Assembly (NCBI GenBank): GCA_017882705.1
Contig: JADGOZ010000059.1
Coordinates: forward strand, 21,776-85,775
Length of the DNA stretch: 64,000 nucleotides
Reading direction: 5' to 3'
From: Candidatus Nanopelagicales bacterium
GTDB taxonomy: Bacteria; Actinomycetota; Actinomycetes; S36-B12; CAIYMF01
In this document: positions 38,255-47,016 of the stretch, in pieces
Layout of the letters: each line of letters starts with the position of its first letter
Position numbering within the stretch: position 1 is the stretch's first letter
Notes under the pieces: model-generated
Told to the model about the DNA's origin: nothing
Database searches by the model: none
What the model saw: only the letters and a program-made list of their open reading frames with translations
Made by a program: the position numbers and the translations under genes

Positions 38255-39261
38255 CTCGCGCTCCCGTCAGAGTTGTCACCGTGGGCGCCGCCGCGGCGAC
38301 CACCGGTCGTGTCCAGTGCCATCAGGCCGAGCAGCTCGTAGACGACGTTCGCCGCGGCGATGGTCGTGAGCTCGGCATGGTCGTACGCCGGCGCCACCTC
38401 GACGACGTCGCCGCCGACGAGGTTCAGGTCGGTGAAGCCGCGCAGGATCATCTGCAGCTCGCGCGACGTGAGACCACCGGGCTCCGGCGTACCGGTGCCC
38501 GGCGCGTGCGCCGGGTCGAGGACGTCGATGTCGATGGAGACGTAGACCGGCCGGTTGCCGACCCGCTCACGGACCTTGTCGATCGCCTCGTCGACCCCCT
38601 TGCGAGCGACGTCCTCGGTGCTCACGATGGCGAACCCGAGGTCCTGGTCGTCGATGAGGTCCTGTGCCGAGTAGAGCGGTCCGCGGATGCCGACGTGCGC
38701 GGAGACGTCGAGGTCGAGAAGGCCCTCCTCGACGGCGCGCCGGAACGGGGTCCCGTGCGTGTAGGGCGCACCGAAGTACGTGTCCCAGGTGTCGAGGTGC
38801 GCGTCGAAGTGCACGAGCGCGATCGGCCCGTGCTCGGCCGCGAACGCACGTAGGAGGGGCAGGGCCACCGTGTGGTCGCCACCGATCGTGACGATGCGAT
38901 CTGCCTTCGTGAGAAGCGATCGCGCCGCGGCCTCGACCTGTCCGACGGCCGCCACGAGATCGAACGGGTTCACGGCGACGTCGCCCGCATCGACGACCTG
39001 GTGGACGTCCCACGGGTTCACGTCGAGCGCCGGGTGGTAGGGCCGCAGCAGCTTCGAGCCCGCGCGGATCCCCTGAGGTCCGAACCGGGCTCCAGGTCGG
39101 TAGGAGACGCCGGAGTCGAACGGGATGCCGAGGACGGCGACACCCGCATGATCGACCTGGTCGAGCCGCGGGAGCCGGGCGAACGTGTCCGGACCCACGA
39201 ACCGGGGGACCTCCGCGGCGTTCGGCGGCCCGAGGGGCCGGCTCGGCTCGTCGGCGGTCAT
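38251..39261 (-). CDS. Agmatinase-family ureohydrolase
   Basis: 336 residues of the arginase/agmatinase fold, dinuclear Mn. Metal ligands: H130 (GGDHTVALP), D153, H155 and D157 ([10 protein letters not shown]), then D244 and D246 ([16 protein letters not shown]). All are present, so it should split a guanidino compound into an amine plus urea. The substrate could be agmatine, 4-guanidinobutyrate, 3-guanidinopropionate or guanidine. AGGAGGACGC lies before ATG 39261. With the amidase in the operon, guanidinobutyrate is the attractive guess. No urease is seen in the window. Confidence 0.9.
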   Translation of the reverse strand: MTADEPSRPLGPPNAAEVPRFVGPDTFARLPRLDQVDHAGVAVLGIPFDSGVSYRPGARFGPQGIRAGSKLLRPYHPALDVNPWDVHQVVDAGDVAVNPFDLVAAVGQVEAAARSLLTKADRIVTIGGDHTVALPLLRAFAAEHGPIALVHFDAHLDTWDTYFGAPYTHGTPFRRAVEEGLLDLDVSAHVGIRGPLYSAQDLIDDQDLGFAIVSTEDVARKGVDEAIDKVRERVGNRPVYVSIDIDVLDPAHAPGTGTPEPGGLTSRELQMILRGFTDLNLVGGDVVEVAPAYDHAELTTIAAANVVYELLGLMALDTTGGRRGGAHGDNSDGSAR

Positions 39262-39659
39262 GCGTCCTCCTGGGGATCGGGCGAGAGGTGCTCGTGCACC
39301 GCCACCCACGTGTCGTCCGGCGTGCGCCGGAACACGATGGTCTCGCGCTCGCGCTGCGTCTCCGGCACGCCCGCGAGGCGAGTCCGGACCCGGTGCGTGA
39401 GGACCGCGACGTCCGGGCTGACGAGGTCGATGCGCCGGTCGCGCGTGTCGCACCCGTCGACGTGGAACCCGTCGGCCTCCCACATCGCCCACTCCTGCTC
39501 GTAGGACGCACGCGACGCGAGGAGCTCCGGGCTGGTGTGGAACAGGAAGGTGGCGTCCGGCGCGAAGCACGCGAAGTACCCGTCGCGGTCGTGCGCGGCG
39601 AACGCCCCGAGCAGGCGGTCGGCCGCCGCCGTCACGGCGGCGAGCTCGTCCGTCGTCAT
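39258..39659 (-). CDS. NTF2-like / SnoaL-type protein
   Basis: 133 residues: [27 protein letters not shown] and [21 protein letters not shown] with [21 protein letters not shown] at the end, the cone-shaped NTF2-like fold. Members may be polyketide cyclases, dehydratases or binding proteins. ATGA overlaps connect it to the permease and the ureohydrolase genes. It may handle the same small molecule, but no catalytic residues are diagnostic. Confidence 0.8.
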   Translation of the reverse strand: MTTDELAAVTAAADRLLGAFAAHDRDGYFACFAPDATFLFHTSPELLASRASYEQEWAMWEADGFHVDGCDTRDRRIDLVSPDVAVLTHRVRTRLAGVPETQRERETIVFRRTPDDTWVAVHEHLSPDPQEDA

Positions 39660-41107
39660 CGCGCGGCACCCGTGTCGTGGAGCACCTGCTCGCTCGCCTC
39701 GATCGCGACCGACTCGGCCTCGAGGTCGAGGGACCGGGTGAACACGAAGTAGAGGCCCCCCGCGACGACCATGCCGACGATCCACGAGATGTCGACGAGC
39801 TGGAGGTAGTCGTTCGCGACGAACCCGACGTACGTCGTGCCGACCACCATGAACGGGAACTCGACGAGGATGCCGACGAGGAACGCGACCACGCCGCGCC
39901 AGGCCCAGGAGCCGTAGATCCCGTTCGGGGTGAACAGGTCGGTGATCGCGTAGTGGCCGCGACGCACGAAGAAGTAGTCCATCAGGTTGATCGCCGTCCA
40001 CGGCGCCAGCAGGTAGAGCATCACGAGGAGGCTGTTGCTCAGGGTCGACGACGCGTTCTCCAGGACGTTGCCCAGCAGCAGCCAGACCACGGCGAGCACG
40101 ATGATCACGACTACGCGGATCCGTCGCGAGGGCTTCACCGGACGTAGCGAGTCGATGCCGGTCACGATCGTGAGCATGCCGCTGTAGGCGTTGAGGCCCA
40201 TGGTCGCGACCAGCGCGAGGACGGAGAGGACGGCGAGGATCCCGCCGAGCCCGCCGACCACGTTGTTGCCCGCGTTGTAGATGCCGAGCAGCGGGTCGGA
40301 GACGCCGAGCGCGGACCCCAGCCACGCGCCGAGCGGGATGAGCCAGATCGGCGAACCGGCGGCACCGAGGAACACCGAGGTGACGATGGCGCTGACCTTG
40401 GTGTCCTTCGGCAGGTAGCGCGAGTAGTCGGAGACGTACGGCGCGTACGTGATGTTGTACGACGCCGCGACGGTGAACATCCCGAGGAACCCGGCGACCG
40501 TCATCTCGGTCGGCGCGGCCGCCTGGCCGCCTGCGTGCCCGGTCACGATCCCGATCGTGAGCACGACCCAGAAGGGCAGCGACACCCAGAACAGCACCTG
40601 GAACACCCGGTGCAGCCAGTCGTGACCGTAGATCGCGAGGACGGTGCCGATCACCGTGATCGCGACGGCGACCGTCGTCGCGTTCCATCCGAAGATGCCG
40701 TTGAGGCCGAGCTTGATGATCACCGTGTCGACGACGTTGAACATGACGAACGTGAACGCGGTCGCGACGAGTGCGAGGATCACGCCGCGGTAGCCGAGCT
40801 GGGCGCGCGACTGCACCATCTGCGGAAGGCCGAAGGTGGGGCCCTGCGAGGCGTGGAACGCCATGAACACGGTGCCGAACAGGATGCCGAGGATGCCCGC
40901 GATCGCCGTCTGCACGAGCGAGAGCCCGAAGACCGTCGGCCCCAGCACCCCGATGCCGACGGTGAAGGGCTGGAAGTTGCCGAGGAACCAGAACGGTCCC
41001 TGCATCCAGACCCGGCCGTGCCGCTCGGTCTCCGGGATCCAGTCGATCGACCGGGACTCGATGCCCCCGACGACCGCTGGTCCGCGCTCGCTCACGACCT
41101 CCGCCAT
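39656..41107 (-). CDS. NCS1-type permease (cytosine/purine/allantoin family)
   Basis: 483 residues, about 12 membrane segments. NCS1 features: [19 protein letters not shown] in TM1, [28 protein letters not shown] and VSDYSRYLP. It imports a nitrogen-rich nucleobase or hydantoin/guanidino-like compound with Na+ or H+. It is the first gene of the operon and is divergent from PucR by 126 bp. Starts at ATG 41107 after a poor Shine-Dalgarno (GGGAGGCACC). Its link to PucR and the amide/guanidino enzymes suggests it imports the pathway substrate. Confidence 0.9.
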   Translation of the reverse strand: MAEVVSERGPAVVGGIESRSIDWIPETERHGRVWMQGPFWFLGNFQPFTVGIGVLGPTVFGLSLVQTAIAGILGILFGTVFMAFHASQGPTFGLPQMVQSRAQLGYRGVILALVATAFTFVMFNVVDTVIIKLGLNGIFGWNATTVAVAITVIGTVLAIYGHDWLHRVFQVLFWVSLPFWVVLTIGIVTGHAGGQAAAPTEMTVAGFLGMFTVAASYNITYAPYVSDYSRYLPKDTKVSAIVTSVFLGAAGSPIWLIPLGAWLGSALGVSDPLLGIYNAGNNVVGGLGGILAVLSVLALVATMGLNAYSGMLTIVTGIDSLRPVKPSRRIRVVVIIVLAVVWLLLGNVLENASSTLSNSLLVMLYLLAPWTAINLMDYFFVRRGHYAITDLFTPNGIYGSWAWRGVVAFLVGILVEFPFMVVGTTYVGFVANDYLQLVDISWIVGMVVAGGLYFVFTRSLDLEAESVAIEASEQVLHDTGAAR

Positions 41108-41185
41108 GGTGCCTCCCGATCTCGCTGACGCCCGCCGTGGGTGCCTGCCTGGTCGGATGCTCCTGGGTCGGGGCGATCCGCCGCG

Positions 41186-41235
41186 CTGGAGGAACCTGGC
41201 GAGTTCTCCCATCATCACTGTAGATTCCTCCAGTG
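41186..41235 (+). promoter_or_regulatory. pucR promoter, leaderless start, with inverted-repeat operator candidate
   Basis: -10 TAGATT (41221-41226) lies six bases before GTG 41233, so transcription probably begins at or next to the GTG: a leaderless mRNA. CTGGAGGAA (41186-41194) and TTCCTCCAG (41225-41233) are perfect reverse complements 30 bp apart, bracketing the core promoter and overlapping the start codon. A regulator bound to both arms would block pucR and touch the permease promoter. Confidence 0.6.
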
Positions 41236-42753
41236 CCCACGACGATCCGCGACCTGCTCGAGGAGCCGACCCTCGGCCTCGAGCTGCTCGTGGACGGCGA
41301 CCTCGACCGGGAGATCCGGTGGGTCCACGTGACCGAGCTCGCCGATGCCTCGCCCTACCTCGTGGGCGACGAGTTCGTCCTCACCGCGGGCGTCTGGCGC
41401 GGCCGACGCAGCTCCGCGGAGGGGTTCGTCCGCGCGCTGCGCAGCCGCGACGTGGCGGGGATCGGCTACGGCCTCCTGGTCGGCGACCCTGGCGTGCCAC
41501 CGGCCGTGGTGCGGGCCTGCCGCGAGAACGGCGTACCGCTCCTGGTCGTCCCGCTCACGACGCCGTTCGTCGCGATCTCTCAGTGGTTCGTGGAGCGGCT
41601 GAGCGCCGATCGCGAGGGCGCCCTGCGCGCGACGCTCACGCTGACGTCGGACCTGATCTCGGCCGCCGAGAACTCGTCGGCGGCGGCGGCACTCTCCTCG
41701 GTCGCGCGCATCCTGCGCCGGTCCACGGGCCGCGACGTCTGGATCGCCGACGCAGTCGGGCGTCCGCTCGCCCACGCGGGCGTCACGCCGGATGCTGCGG
41801 TTCGCGAGCGCGCAGCTGCGGCAGCGGCGGGTGGTCGCGCGGTGGTCGACGGCTGGGCCGTCGAGCCGGTCGGGACCCGGGCCTCCCCCGACGCGGTCAT
41901 CGCGGTGGCGACGGCCGACGAGGACGACCTCGAGGTCCGCTCGCGCATCGATGCGGCGCGCCCGGTGGTGAGCCTCGTCCTGGCGCGCGAACGTGCGGTC
42001 AAGGAGTCCGAGCGCCGGCTGGCCGGAGAGGTCGTGTCGCTGGTGCTCGGCCGGCAGGTGGAGGCCGCTGCAGCTCGGATGGCCTCCTATGGCCTCGATC
42101 CCTCGTCGGCGCTGCTCCCGCTCGTGTGCGCGGTCACCCACCGCGAGCACGCGCTCGAGTCGGCCGAGCGATGGCTCGACGGCAGCCGCACGAACGGCGT
42201 CCTGGCCCTGCGTGGCGACGAGCTGATGCTCGTCGTCGACGGCCGGACTCTCCGTGACCCCAGTGCCGCCGTCGCAGCCGCTGCGTCGCTGGCGCGCAGC
42301 GTCGGGGCCGTCGCCGTCGGCACGGGCTCGGTCGCAGACGGCGTCGAGGGCCTGCGCCGCAGCCTCGTGCAGGCCCGCCAGGCGTGCGAGCTCGGCCGAC
42401 GTCGCGGGGGCGGCGCGGTCGTGTCCCACGAGCTGACCGGCAGCCACGCGCTGCTGCTCGCGCTGCAGGACCAGGACGTCCTCGACGCGTTCCGCGAGTC
42501 GCTGCTCGCCCCGCTCGAGGAGTACGACGCCTCGAGCGGCGGCGCACTCGTCGAGACCGTGCGGACGTTCCTCGAGACGGGTGGCCGCTGGCAGGAGACC
42601 GCGGACCTCCTGCACGTCCACGTCAACACCCTGCGCAACCGGCTCGAGCGCGTGGAGTCCCTGACCGGGCGGCGGCTGGACTCGACGCCGGACCGGGTCG
42701 ACCTGTGGCTCGCGCTGCAGGCGGCGAGCGCGGGCACCACCGGCCAGCGCTGA
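41233..42753 (+). CDS. PucR family transcriptional regulator
   Basis: 506 residues. An N-terminal PucR ligand domain (IRDLLEEPTLGLELLV to PLTTPFVAISQWFVERL), a central GGDEF-like region, and a C-terminal HTH_30 (ADLLHVHVNTLRNRLERVE). PucR proteins regulate purine/allantoin and other nitrogen catabolism genes. It is divergent from the permease-led operon, which is its probable target. GTG 41233 is supported by the immediately upstream -10 element. Confidence 0.92.
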   Translation: MPTTIRDLLEEPTLGLELLVDGDLDREIRWVHVTELADASPYLVGDEFVLTAGVWRGRRSSAEGFVRALRSRDVAGIGYGLLVGDPGVPPAVVRACRENGVPLLVVPLTTPFVAISQWFVERLSADREGALRATLTLTSDLISAAENSSAAAALSSVARILRRSTGRDVWIADAVGRPLAHAGVTPDAAVRERAAAAAAGGRAVVDGWAVEPVGTRASPDAVIAVATADEDDLEVRSRIDAARPVVSLVLARERAVKESERRLAGEVVSLVLGRQVEAAAARMASYGLDPSSALLPLVCAVTHREHALESAERWLDGSRTNGVLALRGDELMLVVDGRTLRDPSAAVAAAASLARSVGAVAVGTGSVADGVEGLRRSLVQARQACELGRRRGGGAVVSHELTGSHALLLALQDQDVLDAFRESLLAPLEEYDASSGGALVETVRTFLETGGRWQETADLLHVHVNTLRNRLERVESLTGRRLDSTPDRVDLWLALQAASAGTTGQR

Positions 42754-42847
42754 CCAGGTCGGGCCCGCTCCCCCTGCGTCCGGTCCCGCGCAGGGATGGC
42801 GTCCAGAGCGAGGGCGCGCTCTGACGACGCCCGGAGGAAGGACTCAC

Positions 42848-43444
42848 AGGGACACCACCCGCCACGCCGGTAAGGTCGCACTGGTCACCGGTGCCGCGAA
42901 CGGCATCGGCCGCGCGACCGCGCTGCGGCTGGCCCGTGAGGGCGCCCGCGTCCTCGGCTGCGACGTGGACCCGACCGCGCTCGACGAGGTCGACGACGAG
43001 ACGTGGAACCGCGTGCTCGACGTCAACCTCACCGGAGTCATGCGCCTCACCCGCGCGGTGATCCCGATCATGAAGGAGCATGGCGGCGGGGCGATCGTCA
43101 CCGTGGCGTCGAAGGCCTCGCTCGGAGCCGGCGCCTCGGGCGTCGCCTACGCCGCGTCGAAGCACGGGGTGATCGGCCTCGTGAAGAGCGTGGCGTACTT
43201 CTACGGGCCCGACCGCATCCGCTCCAACGCCGTGCTCCCGGGGCCGGTCGAGACCGGGATCGGTGCGACCGCGTCACCGGCCTCGGACTGGGCGATGCAG
43301 CGCGCGATGCTCTCGATGGCCACGATGGCGGCGCCGGCCCAGCCCGACCAGATCTCCAGCGGGGTGTCCTGGCTGGCCAGCGACGAGGCCTCGAACGTCA
43401 ACGGCGCCCTCGTCAGCGACGACGGTGGCTGGTCCACCGCCTGA
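42848..43444 (+). pseudogene. Short-chain dehydrogenase, start codon lost and internal deletion
   Basis: The frame reads AGKVALVTGAANGIGRATA, the SDR cofactor motif, then jumps from CDVDPTALDE to VDDETWNRVLDVNLTGVM. About 55-60 residues are missing, including the NNAG motif. The active-site region is intact (Y and K in AYAASKHG). After the Shine-Dalgarno GGAGGAAGG at 42833, the expected start reads AGG at 42848; no ATG, GTG or TTG is nearby. The deletion is in-frame, with GACGAGGTCGACGACGAG flanking the junction, consistent with slippage. A GTG at 42965 could begin a 159-residue remnant without the cofactor motif. Confidence 0.7.
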
Positions 43445-43475
43445 TCCCACCGCCGATCCACAGGCCCGACCGCGT

Positions 43476-43530
43476 GTCACAGGTGCTGTGGCTATTTCCG
43501 ACCGCCGGTAGCGACCACAGCACCAGTTAC
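43476..43530. repeat. Palindromic repeat, family B, copy 2
   Basis: GTCACAGGTGCTGTGG and CCACAGCACCAGTTAC pair at 14 of 16 positions around a TTCCGACCGCCGGTA centre. It lies between the convergent SDR remnant and NmrA-like gene, covering the latter's stop codon. Confidence 0.85.
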
Positions 43531-44378
43531 ATCGCGGACGTGAGGGAGCGCAGGACGGTGCGGAGGTCTCGTGGCGCGTGGCCGGTGAGGTCGCGCACGG
43601 TGGGCGTGACCTCGGCGAGCTCGCCGTTCGCGATCGCGGTGTAGGTCGACACCCACGCGTCGACCTGCCAGTCCGGTGCGCCGTACGACGCGCGCGAGGC
43701 ATAGGCCTCCTCGACCGACTCGTCGACGTAGGTGACCTTCCGCCCGGTCTCCTGCGTGAGCGCCCGCGCGACGTCCCGGAAGCTCAACGCGTCCGGGCCG
43801 GTGAGGGGATACGCCGTGTCCCGGTGCAGGGACGGGTCGCGCAGGATCGTCACCGCGGCGTCGACGACGTCGCCGATCGCGAGGAGCGCGACGCGGCCCT
43901 CGCCGGCGGGACCGCGGATCACGCCGTCGGCACCGACGAAGTCGGGCATCACGTCGGAGTAGAAGTTGTCGCGGAGCAGCGTGAACGCCATGCCGCTGCT
44001 GATGATCCGCTCCTCGGTGGCGCCGTGGTCTCGCGCCAGGGTGAACGTGGCGTAGGGGCCGGCGCCGCAGAACGACGTGTAGACCACGTGCTCGACCCCG
44101 GCGAGACGCGCACCCTCCACGAACGAGAGGTGCTCCGCGACGCGGTCGCGCGACTCCGACGCCGACACCATGAGGACCGTCGCGACACCCTCGAGGGCGC
44201 GACGCACGGCGTCGGTGTCGGAGTACGCCGCCACCGCGACCTCCGCGCCCTGGAGGGCGGGAGCCCGCGCGGCGTCACGCACGACCAGTCGCTGAGCCAC
44301 GCCGGCCGTGGCGAGACGCCGCGCGACGCGGCCTCCGACCCGACCGGTCGCCCCGGTCACCGCGACGAGGGAGGTCAC
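43527..44378 (-). CDS. NmrA/NAD(P)H-binding family oxidoreductase (quinone-reductase-like)
   Basis: 283 residues with the Rossmann motif VAVTGATGRVGGRVARRL at the start, and VYTSFCGAG and the substrate-binding region similar to QOR2/NmrA-type proteins. It probably senses or reduces using NAD(P)H; a regulator-like role is also possible as no YxxxK Tyr/Lys is seen. The GTG start overlaps the pepN stop by 4 bp (GTGA), so it is the second gene of a pepN operon. Confidence 0.85.
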   Translation of the reverse strand: MTSLVAVTGATGRVGGRVARRLATAGVAQRLVVRDAARAPALQGAEVAVAAYSDTDAVRRALEGVATVLMVSASESRDRVAEHLSFVEGARLAGVEHVVYTSFCGAGPYATFTLARDHGATEERIISSGMAFTLLRDNFYSDVMPDFVGADGVIRGPAGEGRVALLAIGDVVDAAVTILRDPSLHRDTAYPLTGPDALSFRDVARALTQETGRKVTYVDESVEEAYASRASYGAPDWQVDAWVSTYTAIANGELAEVTPTVRDLTGHAPRDLRTVLRSLTSAM

Positions 44379-46885
44379 GGCCGGGCCCAGGCCGCGCGGA
44401 CGTCGAGGGCGCGGCGGTAGTCGTCGGCCCGGTCGGCGAACGCACGCCGCAGCGGGACGGTCGGGCCCGGGCCGGCCAGGCACTCGAGGAGCAGCGCCTC
44501 GGTCGAGTCGAGCACGTCGTGGAACGGGAAGGCGCGGAACGCGACCGCCTGCGCGATGGCGGGTCCGCGCTGCCGCGCCGCCGCGACGGCCGCGGGGAAG
44601 AGCTGCTCGACCCATGGGGCGATCAGCTCGCGCTGCTCGGGCTGCCAGAAGCCCTCCAGCGTCGCGAGCACGACGTAGGTCGAGGCCGAGTCGCCGCCCA
44701 GCGCGAGCTCCCAGGCGCGGCCCTTCGCGACGACGTCGGGCAGGGCGGCGCGGGAGTACGCCGCGTTGCGCCCGGCCTCCTCGTCCGGGGAGCTGCGCTC
44801 CAGCGCGTCGATCTCCGCGAGGTCGGTCGCGCCGAGCACCGCGAGCCGCCGCACGATCCGCCAGCGCATGTCGTCGTCGAGCGGCGGACCGCCCGGCACG
44901 CCCGACGTCAGCCAGCCACGGAGGATGTCGGCGCCCTCGGCCGAGACCGACGCGACCATCCAGCGCGATGCGGAGAGCCGTGTGTCGGCGGCCGACGTCG
45001 GGTCCGCGAGCAGGTCGCGGCAGACGCCGCGCACCTCGTGCAGCACCCGCGCCCGCTCCTCCGCGGAGACGTAGCGGTCGGCCAGCTCCACCCGCGCGAA
45101 GTCGAGGACGGTGTCGACGACGAGCGCGTCGGTCTCGAGCGGCAGGTGGCGACGCAGGATCTCGACGTACGCCGTCGGAGCGAGCTCGGCGTCGCGGACC
45201 TGGTCGCGCAGCGAGGACCACACGGTCGTGCGCGCGAGCGGGTCGGCGATCGAGGACAGCCCCGCGGTGATCGCCGCCTGCGTCGCGGAGTCGTAGCGCA
45301 CCTTCGCCCAGCTGAGGCTCGCGTCGTCGAGCAGGATCGCCGCGGGCGGCGGTCCTGCCCCGAGGTCCAGCGGGACGACCGTGCGTGCCGGGTCGAGCAG
45401 CAGGCGGTCGCGGCGCCGCAGCACGAGGTCGGTCGAGCCGGGACCGGCGACGTCGTAGAGACCGACCGAGACGACGTGAGGACGCTGCGCCGGGTGGGTC
45501 ACGACGGTGCCGGTGCCGAGCCGCTCGACGTGGAGCGGGTCGACGCCCGTGGTGCGCAGCCACGCCTGCGCCCACGCGTGCACGTCGTGCTCGGAGCGCG
45601 CGTCGAGCGCGGCGAGCATGTCGGCGAGCGTCGCGTTGCCGAACGCGTGCGCAGTCAGCAGGTCGTTGATGCCGGCGAGGAACACGTCGTCGCCCAGCCA
45701 CGCGACGAGCTGCCGCAGCACGGACGCACCCTTCGCGTAGGAGATGCCGTCGAAGTTCTCGAACGCGCTCTCGGTGTCCTGCACGTCATCCGCGCGTGGT
45801 GCGACCGGGTGCGTGGAGGTGCGCTCGTCGGCGTCGTAGCCCCACGGCTTGCGCTCGGCCGCGAACCAGGTCCACGCGCCGGTGAACCGCGTCGCGTCGA
45901 CGAGGGTGCGCGATCCCATGTACTCGGCGAAGGACTCGCTGAGCCAGAGGTCGTCCCACCACTCCATCGTCACGAGGTCGCCGAACCACATGTGCGCCAT
46001 CTCGTGCGCGATCGCGTTGGCGCGGGTGAGCCGGTCCAGGGCGGTCGGCGTCGACGTGAACAGCATCTCGTCGCGGAACAGGATCGCCCCGGGCTGCTCG
46101 AGGGCGCCCCAGTTGAGCTCCGGCACGAAGGCCTGGCCGTAGGACGCGAACGGGAAGGGCTCGTCGAAGATCTCGGCGTAGCGGTCGAAGCAGGCGGTGG
46201 TGACCTCGAGGATCTCGGCGGCGTCGGCGTCGAGCGCCGCCGCGAGCGAGCGACGGCAGCTCAGCACGAACGGGATGCCCGCGTGCTCGCTCGTCAGCAC
46301 GTGCAGCGGTCCGGCGACGACCACGAAGAGGTACGACGACAGCCGCGGCGTGGTCGCGAGCTCCCACCGCCCGGTGGTCGCGTCGCCGCTCGTGGCGAGA
46401 CCGTTGCCGAGCACCGTCCATCCGACCGGCGCGGTGACGCGCGTGGTGATCGTCGCCTTGAGGTCGGGCTGGTCGAAGTTCGCGAAGACGTGCTGGGCGT
46501 TGACGACACCCACGTAGGCGCCGACATAGACCTCGTCGTCGACGGGGTCGACGTAGCGGTGCATGCCGTCACCGGTCGTCGTGTAGGGGATCTCCGCCTC
46601 GACGACGAGCTCGTTGACGCGCTCCAGAGCGGTGAGGGCGATGCGGGCCCCGTCGTACGCCGGCTCCTCGAGCACGCGCCCGTTGAGCACCGCCGACACG
46701 AGCCGGGTCGCCCGGAGCTCCGCGAACGTCGACGCACCCTGCTCGGCGCTCGCGAAGCGGATCACCACGCGCGAGCGGAAGACCTCGTCGCCGCCGGTCA
46801 GGTCCAGGTCGACGTCGTACGACGACACCTCGAGCAACCGCGCGCGCCGCCGTGCCTCGTCGCGGGTCAGGGGGTGGCCGGTCAC
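44375..46885 (-). CDS. pepN: Aminopeptidase N, M1 family
   Basis: 836 residues from GTG 46885. The gluzincin motif HEMAH is at 294-298 and the third Zn ligand E317 in SESFAE, so the Zn site is intact. The exopeptidase motif, normally GAMEN, reads GALEQ at 260-264 (NWGALEQPG): the amine-binding Glu is kept but Met and Asn are altered. The N-terminal saddle and C-terminal ERAP1-like domain are present. It removes N-terminal residues from peptides in the cytoplasm. It shares an operon with the NmrA-like gene. A regulatory or narrower specificity is possible owing to the motif change. Confidence 0.93.
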   Translation of the reverse strand: MTGHPLTRDEARRRARLLEVSSYDVDLDLTGGDEVFRSRVVIRFASAEQGASTFAELRATRLVSAVLNGRVLEEPAYDGARIALTALERVNELVVEAEIPYTTTGDGMHRYVDPVDDEVYVGAYVGVVNAQHVFANFDQPDLKATITTRVTAPVGWTVLGNGLATSGDATTGRWELATTPRLSSYLFVVVAGPLHVLTSEHAGIPFVLSCRRSLAAALDADAAEILEVTTACFDRYAEIFDEPFPFASYGQAFVPELNWGALEQPGAILFRDEMLFTSTPTALDRLTRANAIAHEMAHMWFGDLVTMEWWDDLWLSESFAEYMGSRTLVDATRFTGAWTWFAAERKPWGYDADERTSTHPVAPRADDVQDTESAFENFDGISYAKGASVLRQLVAWLGDDVFLAGINDLLTAHAFGNATLADMLAALDARSEHDVHAWAQAWLRTTGVDPLHVERLGTGTVVTHPAQRPHVVSVGLYDVAGPGSTDLVLRRRDRLLLDPARTVVPLDLGAGPPPAAILLDDASLSWAKVRYDSATQAAITAGLSSIADPLARTTVWSSLRDQVRDAELAPTAYVEILRRHLPLETDALVVDTVLDFARVELADRYVSAEERARVLHEVRGVCRDLLADPTSAADTRLSASRWMVASVSAEGADILRGWLTSGVPGGPPLDDDMRWRIVRRLAVLGATDLAEIDALERSSPDEEAGRNAAYSRAALPDVVAKGRAWELALGGDSASTYVVLATLEGFWQPEQRELIAPWVEQLFPAAVAAARQRGPAIAQAVAFRAFPFHDVLDSTEALLLECLAGPGPTVPLRRAFADRADDYRRALDVRAAWARP

Positions 46886-47016
46886 GCGCCCACCCTGCCA
46901 CCGTCGTCGCAGATGTGGTGCCACGACGGTCGCCCGCCCGTCCTGACGCCACCTCTCGCGACCTGCGTGCACGGCGATGGCTAGGGTCGCTGGGGTCAAC
47001 GACGACAGGAGACGAC

